Notes: generated by a model from the letters alone, not told the origin. A stretch of DNA of 36,431 nucleotides from Bradyrhizobiaceae bacterium (GCA_947475225.1 CANJMQ010000040.1:1-36431); one strand, 5' to 3'; shown: positions 26,205 through 35,965, counted from the first letter of the stretch. Numbers and translations: made by a program.

Positions 26205-27116
26205 TCACTGCGTAGCAGTGTCTGCGAACATGTTGGGGTTGAAGTTGAGGACGAGATCCTTCCACACGTCATATTGTTCCTTGGGAAGGAAGTCATAATT
26301 CTGGCACTGCAGGATGGCGGTGACGGTGGACTGCGCGGTAGTGCCGAACAGATAGTCGCCGGGGCCGTTCATGACCTCAGGCTGGCCGTTCACCGAACCG
26401 TCCTCGTTGAGCAGGATGTGGACCTTCACGGTGATATTGCCCTCACGCGCGCCGGGCGGAATGATCCAGCATTCGCGGATCTTCTGCACGAAGGCGGCAA
26501 TGGCGGTGGCCGACAGCGCCTGGTCCTTGCCCTGCAGCGTCTTCTCGCCCTTGGTAGGGCTGCCATCGGTGGTAGCCTCGGACGCGTTGGTCGACTTCTC
26601 GTCGTTCTCCTTGTTGAGGAGTGCTTCGAGCTTCGCGGTGTCGAGCTTCGCCACCTTCTTCGGCTTCTCGACGGGCTTCACCGCCGGCTTGGGCGGCGGT
26701 GGCGTGGGCTTGGGCTTCGGCGGCGGTGTGTCCTCCACCTTCTTCATCAGGTCGGCCATGGCGCTGTCGTCCGGCGGCGGGGGCTCGGCCTTGGGCGGTT
26801 CGGGCTTCGCCTCCGGCGGCGGGGGAGGCGGCGGCGGTGCCTCCGCTTGCTTTGCGGCAGTCACTTCCTTGTCCGCCACCTTCAGCGTCTCATCGGCCCT
26901 CTTGATGATCTCGGCCTTCTTGGGCGCAGGCTTTTCAACCTTGTCCGGCGCGTCAGGCGCGGTTGCCGTCAGTTTGTTGGCATCCGCAATGTTGGAGATA
27001 TCGACGTTGATCGCCTCGACAGGGGCCGGGTCATAGTGCGGCTTCGGCAGCACCACCAGCGCCGCGACGAGGATCGCCGCGTGGAAGGTGATTGATGCTG
27101 CAAGGCCGCGCTTCAT
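26205..27116 (-). CDS. tolA: Tol-Pal system protein TolA
   Basis: A 303-residue protein. One N-terminal membrane segment (about 7-25, [17 protein letters not shown]) is followed by a long proline/lysine/alanine-rich spacer (about 52-160, with runs such as PPPPPPP) and a C-terminal globular domain (about 196-303; [19 protein letters not shown]) that contacts TolB and Pal. It spans the periplasm and transmits proton-motive force from TolQR. The start is 2 bases after the tolR stop. Confidence 0.96.
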   Translation of the reverse strand: MKRGLAASITFHAAILVAALVVLPKPHYDPAPVEAINVDISNIADANKLTATAPDAPDKVEKPAPKKAEIIKRADETLKVADKEVTAAKQAEAPPPPPPPPEAKPEPPKAEPPPPDDSAMADLMKKVEDTPPPKPKPTPPPPKPAVKPVEKPKKVAKLDTAKLEALLNKENDEKSTNASEATTDGSPTKGEKTLQGKDQALSATAIAAFVQKIRECWIIPPGAREGNITVKVHILLNEDGSVNGQPEVMNGPGDYLFGTTAQSTVTAILQCQNYDFLPKEQYDVWKDLVLNFNPNMFADTATQ

Positions 27117-27118
27117 CG

Positions 27119-27628
27119 TCAGTTCTGGCCCTCTGCGGGGGCATCGCTCTTGGCAGCGTCAGCCGGAGCCGCGGGCGCACCGCCACCCGGCAGCGTCTCG
27201 AGGCCGATCTTCTTGAAGCCCGCGGCATTGATTGCGCCCAGCACCTGGGCGATCGGACCATAGGTGGCGGCGAGGTCGCCGCGCACACGGATTTCCTTTT
27301 CCGGATCGACGCCATAGAGCGCCTGAAGCTTGGTGGTGAGCTCGTCGATCGTCATCGTCTGTTCCATGAGATAGATCGAGCCATCTGGCTTGATCGACAC
27401 GGACAGCGGCTCCACCTGGCTGTTGAGCGGCTTGGCATCGGTCTTGGGAAGGTCGATGGGAACGCCCACCGTCATCAGCGGTGCGGCCACCATGAAGACT
27501 ATCAGCAGCACCAGCATGACGTCGACCAGCGGCGTGACGTTGATTTCGCTCATCACACCCGCGGATGACCGCCGACGTGCGTTGCGCCGCTGGTAGCCGC
27601 CCCTTGCGCCGCCTGCTGAAGCACCCAT
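27119..27628 (-). CDS. tolR: Tol-Pal system protein TolR
   Basis: A 169-residue ExbD/TolR protein. The membrane segment INVTPLVDVMLVLLIVFMV contains the proton-path Asp at residue 36, matching E. coli TolR Asp23. A periplasmic dimer domain follows, then a Pro/Ala-rich tail (PGGGAPAAPADAA) longer than in E. coli. The N-terminus is unusually rich in Gly and Arg. The start is 3 bases after tolQ. Confidence 0.96.
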   Translation of the reverse strand: MGASAGGARGGYQRRNARRRSSAGVMSEINVTPLVDVMLVLLIVFMVAAPLMTVGVPIDLPKTDAKPLNSQVEPLSVSIKPDGSIYLMEQTMTIDELTTKLQALYGVDPEKEIRVRGDLAATYGPIAQVLGAINAAGFKKIGLETLPGGGAPAAPADAAKSDAPAEGQN

Positions 27629-27631
27629 CCG

Positions 27632-28336
27632 TTACACCCGTTCATCCAACTGGCGTGAAATGATCGCGGAGAATTCATCCGCAAAATTCTCAAGCCTGGC
27701 AGCGATCTTCCCCGCGTCGGCGGAGTACATATTGTAGAAGATTGTCGCCGGTATGGCGGCAACGAGGCCGATGGCCGTTGCAAACAGTGCCTCCGCGATG
27801 CCCGGCGCCACGACGTTGAGCGAGGTATTCTGCGAGTTGGCGATGGCCTGAAACGACACCATGATGCCCCACACCGTGCCGAACAGCCCCACGAAGGGCG
27901 CGGCCGAACCGGTTGTTGCGAGGAAAAGCAGCCGCGATTCAACGTCATGCATCTCCTTCTGGATCTGCACGTCCATCACCTTCTCGATGCGGCGCTGCAC
28001 GCCCTGGAAGCCGGCACGCAGCGCTGCGTCCTGGCTGCGCTTCCACTCGCGCATTGCCGCCATGAAGATGGCGGCCAGCCCGATATTGCTGCGGTTGCCC
28101 ATGGAGGCGAACAGATCCTCCAGTGACTGGCCGGACCAGAAATACTGCTCGAAGCGGTCGTTGGCGGAATTCATCTTACGGACCGCGAAGAACTTCTCGA
28201 TGATGATCGCCCAGCACCACACCGATGCGGCCGCGAGGCCGAACATGACCAGCTTCACAACCCAGCTGGCCTGAATGACCAGGTGCCAGAGCGAGAGTTC
28301 GCCCGCCGGTGCCGCCGTCACTGCAAAAGCTATCAT
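27632..28336 (-). CDS. tolQ: Tol-Pal system protein TolQ
   Basis: A 234-residue ExbB/TolQ proton-channel protein of the inner membrane. The first membrane segment is VVKLVMFGLAAASVWCWAII; two more (LFLATTGSAAPFVGLFGTVWGIM and ALFATAIGLVAAIPATIFYNMY) form the channel with TolR. The MotA/TolQ/ExbB signature around GLFGTVWGIMVSF is intact. ATG 28336 has GGAAGG upstream; an earlier frame start at 28432 is not supported. It is 212 bases after ybgC, a gap without a gene that probably holds the tol promoter. Confidence 0.97.
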   Translation of the reverse strand: MIAFAVTAAPAGELSLWHLVIQASWVVKLVMFGLAAASVWCWAIIIEKFFAVRKMNSANDRFEQYFWSGQSLEDLFASMGNRSNIGLAAIFMAAMREWKRSQDAALRAGFQGVQRRIEKVMDVQIQKEMHDVESRLLFLATTGSAAPFVGLFGTVWGIMVSFQAIANSQNTSLNVVAPGIAEALFATAIGLVAAIPATIFYNMYSADAGKIAARLENFADEFSAIISRQLDERV

Positions 28337-28548
28337 CCTGTCCTTCCAACTCCACCGGAGGCCCCTGCCTGAGCCGGCCCGGCGTTCCCGCACTGCGCCA
28401 CATTCTGAGAAAGGACCGTGCAAACATGCCAAATCTGTCGAAACTGCGGCGATTCGGGGCCGTTCTCCCCAGGCCGGCGCAGCGGCCCGCCGATGCGGAC
28501 GAGGCCTGCCCCCACATGAATCAATTATGGTTAAGGGATTGTTACGAT

Positions 28549-28989
28549 TCAGCTTTCCAGCATGTTCCGGAAGCGGTCCGCCATGCTTTCAGGCAACCGC
28601 TTCGGCCGCCCCCGGCCGTCGACCAGGGCCACGGTGACGTCAGCCTTGAACACGGTGTTGCCATTGAGCATCACTTCCTGGCCGAGTTCGATGCGGGCAC
28701 CGGCCAGTTCGACAAAGCGGGTATGGACCTCCAGAAGATCATCCAGACGGGCGGGTTTGAGGAAGTCACAAACCATGCGGCGGACGACAAAAGCGATGTT
28801 GTCGAAGCTTGATTGGTTGATGCCCAGGAGCCTCAGGCAGTCCGACCGGGCGCGTTCGCAGAAGACCACGTAGCGCGCGTGGTAGACAACGCCGCCGGCG
28901 TCGGTATCCTCGTAGTAGATGCGAATTGGCATGCGGTGGATGCCATTCTGGATGCGGCCCGCGATGCCCGGCCATGCATCCTCAGACAT
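28549..28989 (-). CDS. ybgC: Tol-Pal-associated acyl-CoA thioesterase YbgC
   Basis: A 146-residue hotdog-fold thioesterase. [20 protein letters not shown] holds the catalytic Asp at residue 30, equivalent to Asp18 of E. coli YbgC, and the family length is met. It hydrolyses acyl-CoA or acyl-ACP in the cytoplasm and is linked to phospholipid metabolism. The start overlaps the end of ruvB by 8 bases; a longer frame to 29220 is only antisense-like extension inside ruvB. Confidence 0.95.
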   Translation of the reverse strand: MSEDAWPGIAGRIQNGIHRMPIRIYYEDTDAGGVVYHARYVVFCERARSDCLRLLGINQSSFDNIAFVVRRMVCDFLKPARLDDLLEVHTRFVELAGARIELGQEVMLNGNTVFKADVTVALVDGRGRPKRLPESMADRFRNMLES

Positions 28990-30025
28990 CGGTCTCGTCC
29001 AGCGGAAGCATGCCTTGGGTGATCTCCGGACGCTGCGGCACGACGAAGCCCATGTGACGGAAAGCATGCGCCGTGAGCAACCGTCCGCGTGGTGTGCGGT
29101 TGAGGAAACCCATCTGCAGCAAATAAGGCTCCACGATGTCTTCAAGGGCATCGCGCGACTCGGACAATGAGGCAGCAATGGTATCGATGCCGACGGGGCC
29201 GCCGCCGAAATTGAGCGCAATGCATTTCAGGTAGCGATGGTCGAGCGAGTCGAGGCCCTTCGAGTCAACGTCGAGTGCGGAGAGGGCGCGGTCGGCAAGC
29301 TTCACATCGATGACGGCCACCCGCTCCACCGCCGCGAAGTCACGCACCCGGCGAAGCAGCCGGCCGGCGATGCGCGGCGTGCCGCGGGCGCGCCGGGCGA
29401 TTTCAACCGCACCATCCTCCGAAATGCCGATCTGCATGACGCGGGCGCCGCGCTTGACGATTTCCAGCAACTCCACCTCGTTGTAGAAATCGAGCCGCAC
29501 CGGAATGCCGAAACGGTCACGCAATGGCGTGGTCAGGAGCCCGGTCCGCGTGGTGGCGCCGACAAGGGTGAACTTGGCGAGATCGATCTTCACCGAGCGC
29601 GCCGCAGGGCCTTCGCCGATGATGAGGTCGAGCTGGAAATCCTCCATCGCCGGATAGAGCACTTCCTCCACCGCCGGGTTGAGACGGTGGATTTCGTCGA
29701 TGAACAGCACGTCGCGCTCTTCGAGGTTGGTCAGCAGCGCCGCGAGATCGCCCGCCTTGGCGATGATGGGGCCGGATGTGGCCTTGAAGTTGACGCCGAG
29801 CTCACGCGACATGATCTGTGCCAGCGTCGTCTTGCCCAATCCCGGGGGACCGGCGAACAGCACATGGTCCAGCGCCTCGCCGCGCGCCTTGGCGGCCTCG
29901 ATGAAGATGCGGAGGTTTTGCTTGGCCTTGGACTGGCCAATGAATTCCTCAAGCCGCTGCGGACGGAGATGCGTGTCGATGGCATCTTCCGGCGTCTTGT
30001 CAGGTTCGCGAACCGGAGCGGTCAT
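28982..30025 (-). CDS. ruvB: Holliday junction branch-migration ATPase RuvB
   Basis: A 347-residue AAA+ motor. Walker [10 protein letters not shown] is at 59-67, Walker [11 protein letters not shown] around 106-115, sensor 1 [19 protein letters not shown], and sensor 2 [21 protein letters not shown], followed by a winged-helix C-terminus ([17 protein letters not shown]). It pumps DNA through RuvA-bound junctions. The start overlaps the ruvA stop by 4 bases, so the two are translated together. Confidence 0.98.
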   Translation of the reverse strand: MTAPVREPDKTPEDAIDTHLRPQRLEEFIGQSKAKQNLRIFIEAAKARGEALDHVLFAGPPGLGKTTLAQIMSRELGVNFKATSGPIIAKAGDLAALLTNLEERDVLFIDEIHRLNPAVEEVLYPAMEDFQLDLIIGEGPAARSVKIDLAKFTLVGATTRTGLLTTPLRDRFGIPVRLDFYNEVELLEIVKRGARVMQIGISEDGAVEIARRARGTPRIAGRLLRRVRDFAAVERVAVIDVKLADRALSALDVDSKGLDSLDHRYLKCIALNFGGGPVGIDTIAASLSESRDALEDIVEPYLLQMGFLNRTPRGRLLTAHAFRHMGFVVPQRPEITQGMLPLDETDV

Positions 30026-30639
30026 GCCAGTGCCAGCTCCTTGAGGGCCAGCCTGATCAGTTTCTCCGTGGGCTGATCATCACCCGCCTTGCGCATGGCG
30101 GCAGAGACGGCGGCACCAGCCTGCGCCTGGCCATAGCCGAGGTTGACCAGTGCTGAGACGGCATCGGCCGCCGCGGTGGGCCGCGGTGCATCAAGCTCGG
30201 CGGCGAGCTTGCTCACCTCCTGGCTGAGTGGCGCGAAGGCCGGCGTCTTGTCCTTGAGTTCGAGCACGATGCGCTCGGCGAGCTTCTTGCCCACGCCATT
30301 GGCACGCCCGATCATCGCCTTGTCCTGCAGCGCGATCGCGTTGCCGATCTCGGAGGTCGAAAGTGTGGAGAGAATGGCCAGCGCCACCTTTGTGCCAACA
30401 CCCTGCACCGACTGCAGCAGGCGGAACCATTCGCGCTCGTTCACCGTGGCGAAGCCCACGAGGCGGATGATGTCCTGGCTCACCAGCATCTCGGTGTGGA
30501 TTTCGGCAACTTCGCCGGGGCCTGGCAGCGAGCCCAGCGTCCTGGACGAGCAGGCGACGTGGTAGCCCACGCCATTCACGTCAATCACCAGCCAGTCCGC
30601 ACCCGCGGCATCGATCCGACCCTTGAGTTTCGCAATCAT
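30022..30639 (-). CDS. ruvA: Holliday junction-binding protein RuvA
   Basis: A 205-residue protein with an N-terminal OB fold ([28 protein letters not shown] split at about 1-60), a helix-hairpin-helix domain ([17 protein letters not shown] and [19 protein letters not shown]) and a C-terminal domain III that contacts RuvB ([16 protein letters not shown]). It binds four-way junctions as a tetramer. It is separated from ruvC by about 150 bases containing a palindromic repeat. Confidence 0.97.
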   Translation of the reverse strand: MIAKLKGRIDAAGADWLVIDVNGVGYHVACSSRTLGSLPGPGEVAEIHTEMLVSQDIIRLVGFATVNEREWFRLLQSVQGVGTKVALAILSTLSTSEIGNAIALQDKAMIGRANGVGKKLAERIVLELKDKTPAFAPLSQEVSKLAAELDAPRPTAAADAVSALVNLGYGQAQAGAAVSAAMRKAGDDQPTEKLIRLALKELALA

Positions 30640-30663
30640 CCCGCCCCCAAATTTCCCTCACTG

Positions 30664-30751
30664 CCGTCATCCCGGCGAAGGCCGGGATCCCGCTTCTGGC
30701 GACCGCACGCGCTGACACAAAGCTGGATCCCGGCCTTCGCCGGGATGACGG
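30664..30751. repeat. REP-like inverted repeat between ruvC and ruvA
   Basis: Two perfectly complementary 27-base arms lie at 30664-30690 and 30725-30751, separated by 34 bases. Each arm is itself a hairpin (ATCCCGGC-GAAG-GCCGGGAT). This two-palindrome shape is typical of REP/BIME elements common in rhizobial and other alphaproteobacterial genomes. It may affect transcript stability inside the ruv operon. Confidence 0.9.
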
Positions 30752-30790
30752 AGCAGGAGGGTTGACGTGTAAAGACCGACCGAGAACAAG

Positions 30791-31294
30791 TCAAGAACGC
30801 GCCAGAATGTCGGCCAGCCGCTGCGAGCCGCGATAGTGGGCGTGACAGATGGCCACCGCCAGCGCGTCGGTCGAGTCGGCGGTGCGCATCTTCGCCTTGG
30901 GAAGCAGCAATCTGACCATGTGCTTCACCTGGTCCTTCTCGGCGTGGCCCGCCCCCACCACGGCCTTCTTGACCGTGTTCGGGGCATATTCCGAGACCGG
31001 CAGCTTCAGCATGGCGGGTGCCAGCATGAGCACGCCCCTCGCCTGCCCCAGTTTCAGCGTGGCCCGGGCATCGGTGTTGACGAAGGTCTCTTCCACCGCC
31101 GCCTCGTCCGGGTCGAATTCCTTGAGAATGTCGATCAGCTGGGCATGGAGCTGGAGCAGCCGCTCGGCCAGCGAGGCGTCACCATCCGAATGGATGGCGC
31201 CATCGGCGATGTAGGTGAGCTTCGAGCCCTCCTGGGAGATGATCCCCCAGCCGGTATTGCGCAGGCCGGGGTCGATGCCGATGATTCTGACCAT
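30791..31294 (-). CDS. ruvC: Holliday junction resolvase RuvC
   Basis: A 167-residue endonuclease with an RNase-H-like fold. The acidic catalytic residues are Asp8 in [14 protein letters not shown], a Glu in AAVEETFVN (68-69), and the Asp pair in [16 protein letters not shown] (140 and 143). It cuts Holliday junctions symmetrically after RuvAB migration. Length is the family norm. It lies downstream of yebC, separated by a dispersed-repeat-like sequence. Confidence 0.97.
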   Translation of the reverse strand: MVRIIGIDPGLRNTGWGIISQEGSKLTYIADGAIHSDGDASLAERLLQLHAQLIDILKEFDPDEAAVEETFVNTDARATLKLGQARGVLMLAPAMLKLPVSEYAPNTVKKAVVGAGHAEKDQVKHMVRLLLPKAKMRTADSTDALAVAICHAHYRGSQRLADILARS

Positions 31295-31316
31295 GAGCAG
31301 AGACTATCATATTTCA

Positions 31317-31474
31317 ACATTGTCCTCTTCCGCCCTGCGGGAGAGGAAGGGGTCCCAACAAAGTTGGGGGAGGTGAGGGGACGCGAACTCCGAAAGCTCA
31401 GCGCACGCTTCACCTCATCTCCCCGTTGCCTTCCGCAACGGGCCCTTCTTCTCCCGCCAAAGGAGCGGGAGAAG
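31317..31474. repeat. Dispersed-repeat-like element between yebC and ruvC
   Basis: About 160 bases of CT/GA-rich palindromes: GGAGGTGAGGGGA at 31368-31380 is echoed by TCACCTCATCTCCCC, CCCGTTGCCTTCCGCAACGGG forms a hairpin, and CTTCTCCCGC (31448-31457) pairs with GCGGGAGAAG (31465-31474). Such 'cctcatctccccgttgc' elements recur in rhizobial genomes. The last hairpin sits just after the yebC stop and may stop or stabilise its transcript. Confidence 0.7.
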
Positions 31475-31482
31475 ACGAATTG

Positions 31483-32232
31483 TCACTCGCCGTTGAGCTT
31501 CGCCAACACGTCGTCGGGAATGTCGGCATTGGAGAACACGACCTGCACGTCATCGTCCTCGTCCAGCGCGTCGACAAGCTTCATCAGGGTCTCGGCCTTC
31601 TCCTGATCGACGGGAGCCATGGTCTGCGGCTTCCACACGACCTTCACGGACGTGGCATCGCCAAAGCTCTTGGCCAGCGCGGAGGACACGTCGCCGATCG
31701 ACTCAAAGGCGCAGGTCACGGTGTGGCCGGACTCGTCCGAGATCACGTCATCAGCGCCTGCATCGATGGCGGCTTCCAGCATCGCATCACCGCTCGCCTT
31801 GGTGGCCGGATAGACGATTTCGCCCACACGCGTGAACATGAACGCCACCGAGCCCGATTCACCCAAATTGCCGCTGAACTTGGCGAACAGCGAACGGACG
31901 TTGGAGGCGGTGCGGTTGCGGTTGTCGGTCAGCGCCTCGACGATGACGGCAACGCCACCCGGGCCATAGCCCTCGTAGCGGACGTTGTCGTAATTCTCGG
32001 CATCGCCGCCGATCGCCTTCTTGATGGCGCGCTCGATATTGTCCTTGGGCATGCTTTCGGCCCGCGCGTTCTGGATGGCGAGCCGCAGACGGGCATTGGC
32101 ATCAGGGTCCGGCAGGCCGGCCTTTGCGGCAACCGTGATTTCGCGCGACAGCTTCGAGAAGGCCTTGGCGCGCACCGCGTCCTGCTTGCCTTTGCGGTGC
32201 ATGATGTTCTTGAATTGTGAATGGCCGGCCAT
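31483..32232 (-). CDS. yebC: YebC/PmpR-family protein
   Basis: A 249-residue member of the TACO1/YebC family. It opens [19 protein letters not shown] and has the conserved [21 protein letters not shown] (split here around residues 45-65) and [23 protein letters not shown]. Family members bind DNA as regulators or assist translation of difficult sequences on the ribosome. It heads the leftward run into ruvCAB, its usual place. Confidence 0.97.
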   Translation of the reverse strand: MAGHSQFKNIMHRKGKQDAVRAKAFSKLSREITVAAKAGLPDPDANARLRLAIQNARAESMPKDNIERAIKKAIGGDAENYDNVRYEGYGPGGVAVIVEALTDNRNRTASNVRSLFAKFSGNLGESGSVAFMFTRVGEIVYPATKASGDAMLEAAIDAGADDVISDESGHTVTCAFESIGDVSSALAKSFGDATSVKVVWKPQTMAPVDQEKAETLMKLVDALDEDDDVQVVFSNADIPDDVLAKLNGE

Positions 32233-32368
32233 GGAACCCCCGGAAACGAATGAAACGCCTGTCGGGGCGCCTTATAGACAAGCCACCCCGGTGGAAACAA
32301 GCCGCTTAACCATCTCTTAAACACCGCCCGGCCAAGCTCTTCACGTCAGGTGTGTGGAGTTGGTGAGA

Positions 32369-32692
32369 ATGAAGGCGGGACGCGGAATGCTCGGTGAACT
32401 GTGCTTTGCGGCGGAAGGGCTGTCCGGGACGGCGGCATCCGCGTCGCTTCGGAAGCTCGGCACGATCATGGAGAGCGCGCCCTCCGGCCGCCTGTTCGGG
32501 GCGATTTCCACCCTTTCGGACATGTCCGCCAAGGCCGCCAGGGCACTGGAGGACGGCGCCAGCGACATCGGCAAGAACGACGAAAACGCCGCCAATCGCA
32601 TCAGCGAGGCGCTGCTGCACATGGATGGCCTGGCCGAAATCTCCGAAGGCGAACACATTCCGGTGCCGAAGAAACGCCGCGCGGCGCGCTGA
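32369..32692 (+). CDS. Small hypothetical protein
   Basis: A 107-residue protein that I do not recognise. It is alanine-rich and probably helical, with an amphipathic middle (MSAKAARALEDGASDIGKNDENAANRI) and a basic tail KKRRAAR; it has no signal peptide or membrane segment. ATG 32369 has GGAG 9 bases upstream; a GTG five codons earlier is possible. It diverges from yebC and converges on the cation exporter gene. Normal base composition and a clean start make it likely to be real. Confidence 0.6.
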   Translation: MKAGRGMLGELCFAAEGLSGTAASASLRKLGTIMESAPSGRLFGAISTLSDMSAKAARALEDGASDIGKNDENAANRISEALLHMDGLAEISEGEHIPVPKKRRAAR

Positions 32693-32758
32693 GACGCAAG
32701 CCCCACGTCCCAAACGAGCGTCTTCTCCCGCTCATTCAGCGGGACAGGATCACGGGTC

Positions 32759-33691
32759 TCACACCACCTCGTCGGGTGCAAAGGGACAGGCGTGCGTCGG
32801 GTCCGTCTCGATCTGGAAGGTCGGGTGGCCGATGCGGAAGTGCTCCTTCAACTCCACCCCGGCCGCGACGAGCCAGGCATCTCCCGGATGGCCCGCAGGC
32901 ATCACGAGATGGCACGACAGTGCCGTCTCGGTTGTCGACAGGGGCCAGATGTGCAGGTCGTGCACGTCGCTGACGCCGGGCATTTCGGCCAGGTGCCGCT
33001 TTACCGCCGCAAGGTCAATCGAGTCCGGAACGCCCGCCACGGCCATCGTCACCGACTGGCGCAGGATGCCCCATGTGGCAAAGACGATCACCGCATTGAC
33101 GACGAGGCTGACCACCGGGTCGACCCACAGCCAGCCGGTGAATGAGATGACGAGCCCCGCTAACACAACGCCCGCCGATACGCCGGCATCAGCCAGCATG
33201 TGCATAAAGGCAGCATGGACGTTGAGGTCGCCCTTGCGGCCAGAGGCGAAGAGCATGGCCGTGGCGCCGTTGATGAGGATTCCCACCGCCGCCACCGCCA
33301 TGACGATGCCCGCCACGACCGGTTCGGGATGGATCAGCCGCTGCACCGCCTCCCAGGCGATGGCGCCAACGGCGACCAGCAGCAGCAAGGCGTTGAACAG
33401 TGCAGCGAGGATGGAGCTCTTGCCCAGTCCGAATGTGTAAGCGGCGGTGGGCCGGCGCCGCGACAGCACATAGGCACCCCAGGCCATGACGAGGCCGAGT
33501 CCGTCACCCAGATTGTGTCCGGCATCCGCGAGCAGGGCCACCGAATTGCCGAGGAAGCCGAACACCGCCTCGACGACGACAAAGCCCAGGTTCAGGGCAG
33601 TGCCGATGGCGAAGGCCGTGCCGTAGGAGGCAGGCGCATGGGCGTGACCGCCATGGGCAGTGTGATCGTGGTCGTGGTGATCGTCGGTCAA
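32759..33691 (-). CDS. Cation diffusion facilitator (CDF) metal exporter
   Basis: A 310-residue CDF protein with a histidine-rich N-terminus (HHDHDHTAHGGHAHA), six membrane segments and a C-terminal cytoplasmic domain (LPGV-like region MPGVSDVHDLHIWPLS). The metal site HxxxD appears in segment 2 (GHNLGD) and in segment 5 (HMLAD), the H/D pair arrangement of zinc and cobalt exporters such as CzcD, ZitB and DmeF. It exports divalent metal in exchange for protons. The precise metal cannot be told from sequence. Confidence 0.94.
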   Translation of the reverse strand: MTDDHHDHDHTAHGGHAHAPASYGTAFAIGTALNLGFVVVEAVFGFLGNSVALLADAGHNLGDGLGLVMAWGAYVLSRRRPTAAYTFGLGKSSILAALFNALLLLVAVGAIAWEAVQRLIHPEPVVAGIVMAVAAVGILINGATAMLFASGRKGDLNVHAAFMHMLADAGVSAGVVLAGLVISFTGWLWVDPVVSLVVNAVIVFATWGILRQSVTMAVAGVPDSIDLAAVKRHLAEMPGVSDVHDLHIWPLSTTETALSCHLVMPAGHPGDAWLVAAGVELKEHFRIGHPTFQIETDPTHACPFAPDEVV

Positions 33692-33839
33692 GGGCGCGGT
33701 TCCTGCATGCCAATCCTCATCGGCTTGCCGGGCGGGAAAACCAACCGATCCGCTTCATGGCAGGGTTGCGATCATCCTTGCGTGTCATCCAGTTCCTGCC
33801 GTGCATCATGGCCGGCGCAAGGCCATCTTCGCGTAAGCC

Positions 33840-34670
33840 TCAGATCGGCGCCACGCCCCTCAAACGCTCGGACCTCCGGCGCAGCAGTTCCAGCGTGACC
33901 AGCATCGCCGTGGAGATCAGAACCAGCACGGTGGCGGCGGCGGTAATCGTCGGCGAGATCATCTCGCGGATGCCGGAGAACATCTGGAGCGGCAGCGTGC
34001 GGTCCTCGGGGCTGGCGAGGAACAGTACCACAACGACTTCGTCGAAGGAGGTGACGAAGGCGAACAGCGCGCCCGAGATCATGCCCGGCAGGATGAGTGG
34101 CATCACCACCTTGAAGAACACGGTGTAGGGAGGTGCTCCACATGAGGCGCCGGCGCGCATCAGCGTCTTGTCGAAGCTCGACAGCGTTGCCGTCACCGTG
34201 ATGACCACGAAGGGCGTGGCGAGGGCAGTGTGCGCGAGGATGATGCCGAGCCGGGTGCCCACCAGGTCCATCGAGGCATAGAACTTGAACATGCCGACGG
34301 CGGAGATGATGACCGGCACGATCATCGGCGAGATGAGGATTGCCATGATCGTGGCCTTGGCCGGGAAATTGGCACGGGAGAGCCCCAGGGCCGCCAGCGT
34401 TCCGAGCGCGGTTGCCACGATGGTGGTGGCGATGGCGACAAGGAAGCTCATCTTCACCGCGCCCGACCAGCGAGGATTGAAGAAGAAGTCGTCATACCAT
34501 TTGAGCGAGAAGCCCGGCATCGGATAGGTGAAGAAGCTCTCGGAGTTGAACGAGAGCGGCATCACCGCGAGAATGGGCGCGATCAGGAACAGCAGCACCA
34601 GCGCCACGAAGACGCGCACCGCATAATACATGACGGTTTCGCCGCGAGTGAAATAGGCAGGAACGGCCAT
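33840..34670 (-). CDS. Polyamine-type ABC transporter permease (PotC-like)
   Basis: A 276-residue inner-membrane permease with about six membrane segments and the EAA-loop region SCGAPPYTVFFKVVMPLILPG that docks with the ATPase. The order binding protein, PotB-like, PotC-like and the MPLSFN motif after the first segment fit the spermidine/putrescine importer family. It starts 5 bases after the PotB-like stop. The ATPase gene is not in the window. Confidence 0.9.
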   Translation of the reverse strand: MAVPAYFTRGETVMYYAVRVFVALVLLFLIAPILAVMPLSFNSESFFTYPMPGFSLKWYDDFFFNPRWSGAVKMSFLVAIATTIVATALGTLAALGLSRANFPAKATIMAILISPMIVPVIISAVGMFKFYASMDLVGTRLGIILAHTALATPFVVITVTATLSSFDKTLMRAGASCGAPPYTVFFKVVMPLILPGMISGALFAFVTSFDEVVVVLFLASPEDRTLPLQMFSGIREMISPTITAAATVLVLISTAMLVTLELLRRRSERLRGVAPI

Positions 34671-34675
34671 TGCGC

Positions 34676-35965
34676 TTAACCCAGCTTCATGCGGTCGATG
34701 CCGACCAGCTTGTTGTAGACGTAGTAGAGGATCAGCGTGGCGGTGAGCAGGATGACGCCCAGCGCCGAGGCCTTGCCCCAGTTGTTCTCGGAATTGATGG
34801 CACGCTCGATGAAGCCCGAGATCATCTGGTCGGTCGGACCGCCGACAATGGCGGGCGTGATGTAGTAGCCGAGGCAGAGGATGAAGGTCAGGAGGCAGCC
34901 TGCCGCCACGCCGGGAAGCGTCTGCGGCACGTAGATCCGCCAGAAGGAATAGAACGGCGTGCCGCCAAGCGACTTTGCAGCACGCATGTAATTGGGCGAG
35001 ATGGTCTTCATCACCGAATAGATCGGCAGCAGGGTGAAGGGCAACTGGATGTGGGTCATCGCCACGATGGTGGCGAAGCGCGTCTTGAACAGTTCCGGCT
35101 CGCCGTTGAGCAGTCCCACCAGATTGAGAAACCAGGTGATGCCGGTGAAATGCATGAGACCCGCGAACACGCCGCCATCCGTCATCAGCACCATCCAGGC
35201 GGTGGTGCGCACCAGGAGCGAAGTCCAGAACGGCAGCAGCACGAAGATCATCAGGATCGAGGCCGTCTTCTGCGGCGAGGTGGCGAGCAGATAGGCCACC
35301 GGATAGCCCAGTACGAGGGTGAGCATGGTGACCAGCAGCGAGATGCCCAGCGTGCGCACCAGGATGCTCTTGTAGATGGCGCGGTCGGACGGAACATTCT
35401 CGATCGAACCGTCGGGGCTCTGACGCAGGTCAAGCATGGAGAGGATGTAGAACGGCGTGTAGTCAGAGGATGAGCGCTTGATGGTGGCCCATGTATCAGG
35501 CTCGCCCCACACCTTGTCGATGGCGATCACCGCATCGCGATAGGGCGGCTGCTCGACGGTGGCCACCTTGCGACCGGTTGCAACCACCTTGGAGCGGATG
35601 CCTGACATCTCATAGTTCAGGCGCTTGCCGATCAGCGCCGTCTGCTTGTTCTTCTGGGCTTCCTTCATGTCGGCCACGAAGGCGGCGAATACCTCCTCGG
35701 AGGGCACGTCCTTGCCGTCCCAGGCCTTCAGCGCCACCACCGTCTGCGGCATGTTCTCGGCCACGTCCGGATCATAGACAGCGTTGTAGAGCATCAGCAG
35801 AATGGGGAGCACGAACGAGAAGATGATGAAGGCGAAGAGCGGCAGCACGAGCGCCATTGCCTTGAACTTTTCGCGGCGTTCGGCACGGGCCAGAGCGACC
35901 TTGAGCGGCGTGCCGTCCGCAGCGCGCATCACGCCGTCGTTGGGAAGTGCATCAGCCATGGCCAT
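34676..35965 (-). CDS. Polyamine-type ABC transporter permease (PotB-like), long form
   Basis: A 429-residue permease with EAA-loop AAKSLGGTPFYSFWRIYVPQ. It is about 130 residues longer than E. coli PotB: the first membrane segment (about 38-60) is followed by an insertion of about 140 residues before segment 2 (about 205), probably a periplasmic domain. Similar long forms are common in alphaproteobacterial polyamine-like importers. The start at 35965 has GAAGG 10 bases upstream; a second ATG lies two codons on. It follows the binding-protein gene after a terminator-like hairpin. Confidence 0.9.
   Translation of the reverse strand: MAMADALPNDGVMRAADGTPLKVALARAERREKFKAMALVLPLFAFIIFSFVLPILLMLYNAVYDPDVAENMPQTVVALKAWDGKDVPSEEVFAAFVADMKEAQKNKQTALIGKRLNYEMSGIRSKVVATGRKVATVEQPPYRDAVIAIDKVWGEPDTWATIKRSSSDYTPFYILSMLDLRQSPDGSIENVPSDRAIYKSILVRTLGISLLVTMLTLVLGYPVAYLLATSPQKTASILMIFVLLPFWTSLLVRTTAWMVLMTDGGVFAGLMHFTGITWFLNLVGLLNGEPELFKTRFATIVAMTHIQLPFTLLPIYSVMKTISPNYMRAAKSLGGTPFYSFWRIYVPQTLPGVAAGCLLTFILCLGYYITPAIVGGPTDQMISGFIERAINSENNWGKASALGVILLTATLILYYVYNKLVGIDRMKLG

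Noticed and set aside
26178..27095. 305-codon plus-strand frame opposite tolA
   Set aside because: The Leu/Arg/Gly-rich translation mirrors the proline- and lysine-rich codons of TolA; no independent evidence.
32394..33440. 348-codon plus-strand frame over the small orphan gene and opposite the CDF exporter
   Set aside because: It crosses two better supported genes, and composition is Arg/Ser/Pro-rich as expected of shadow frames.
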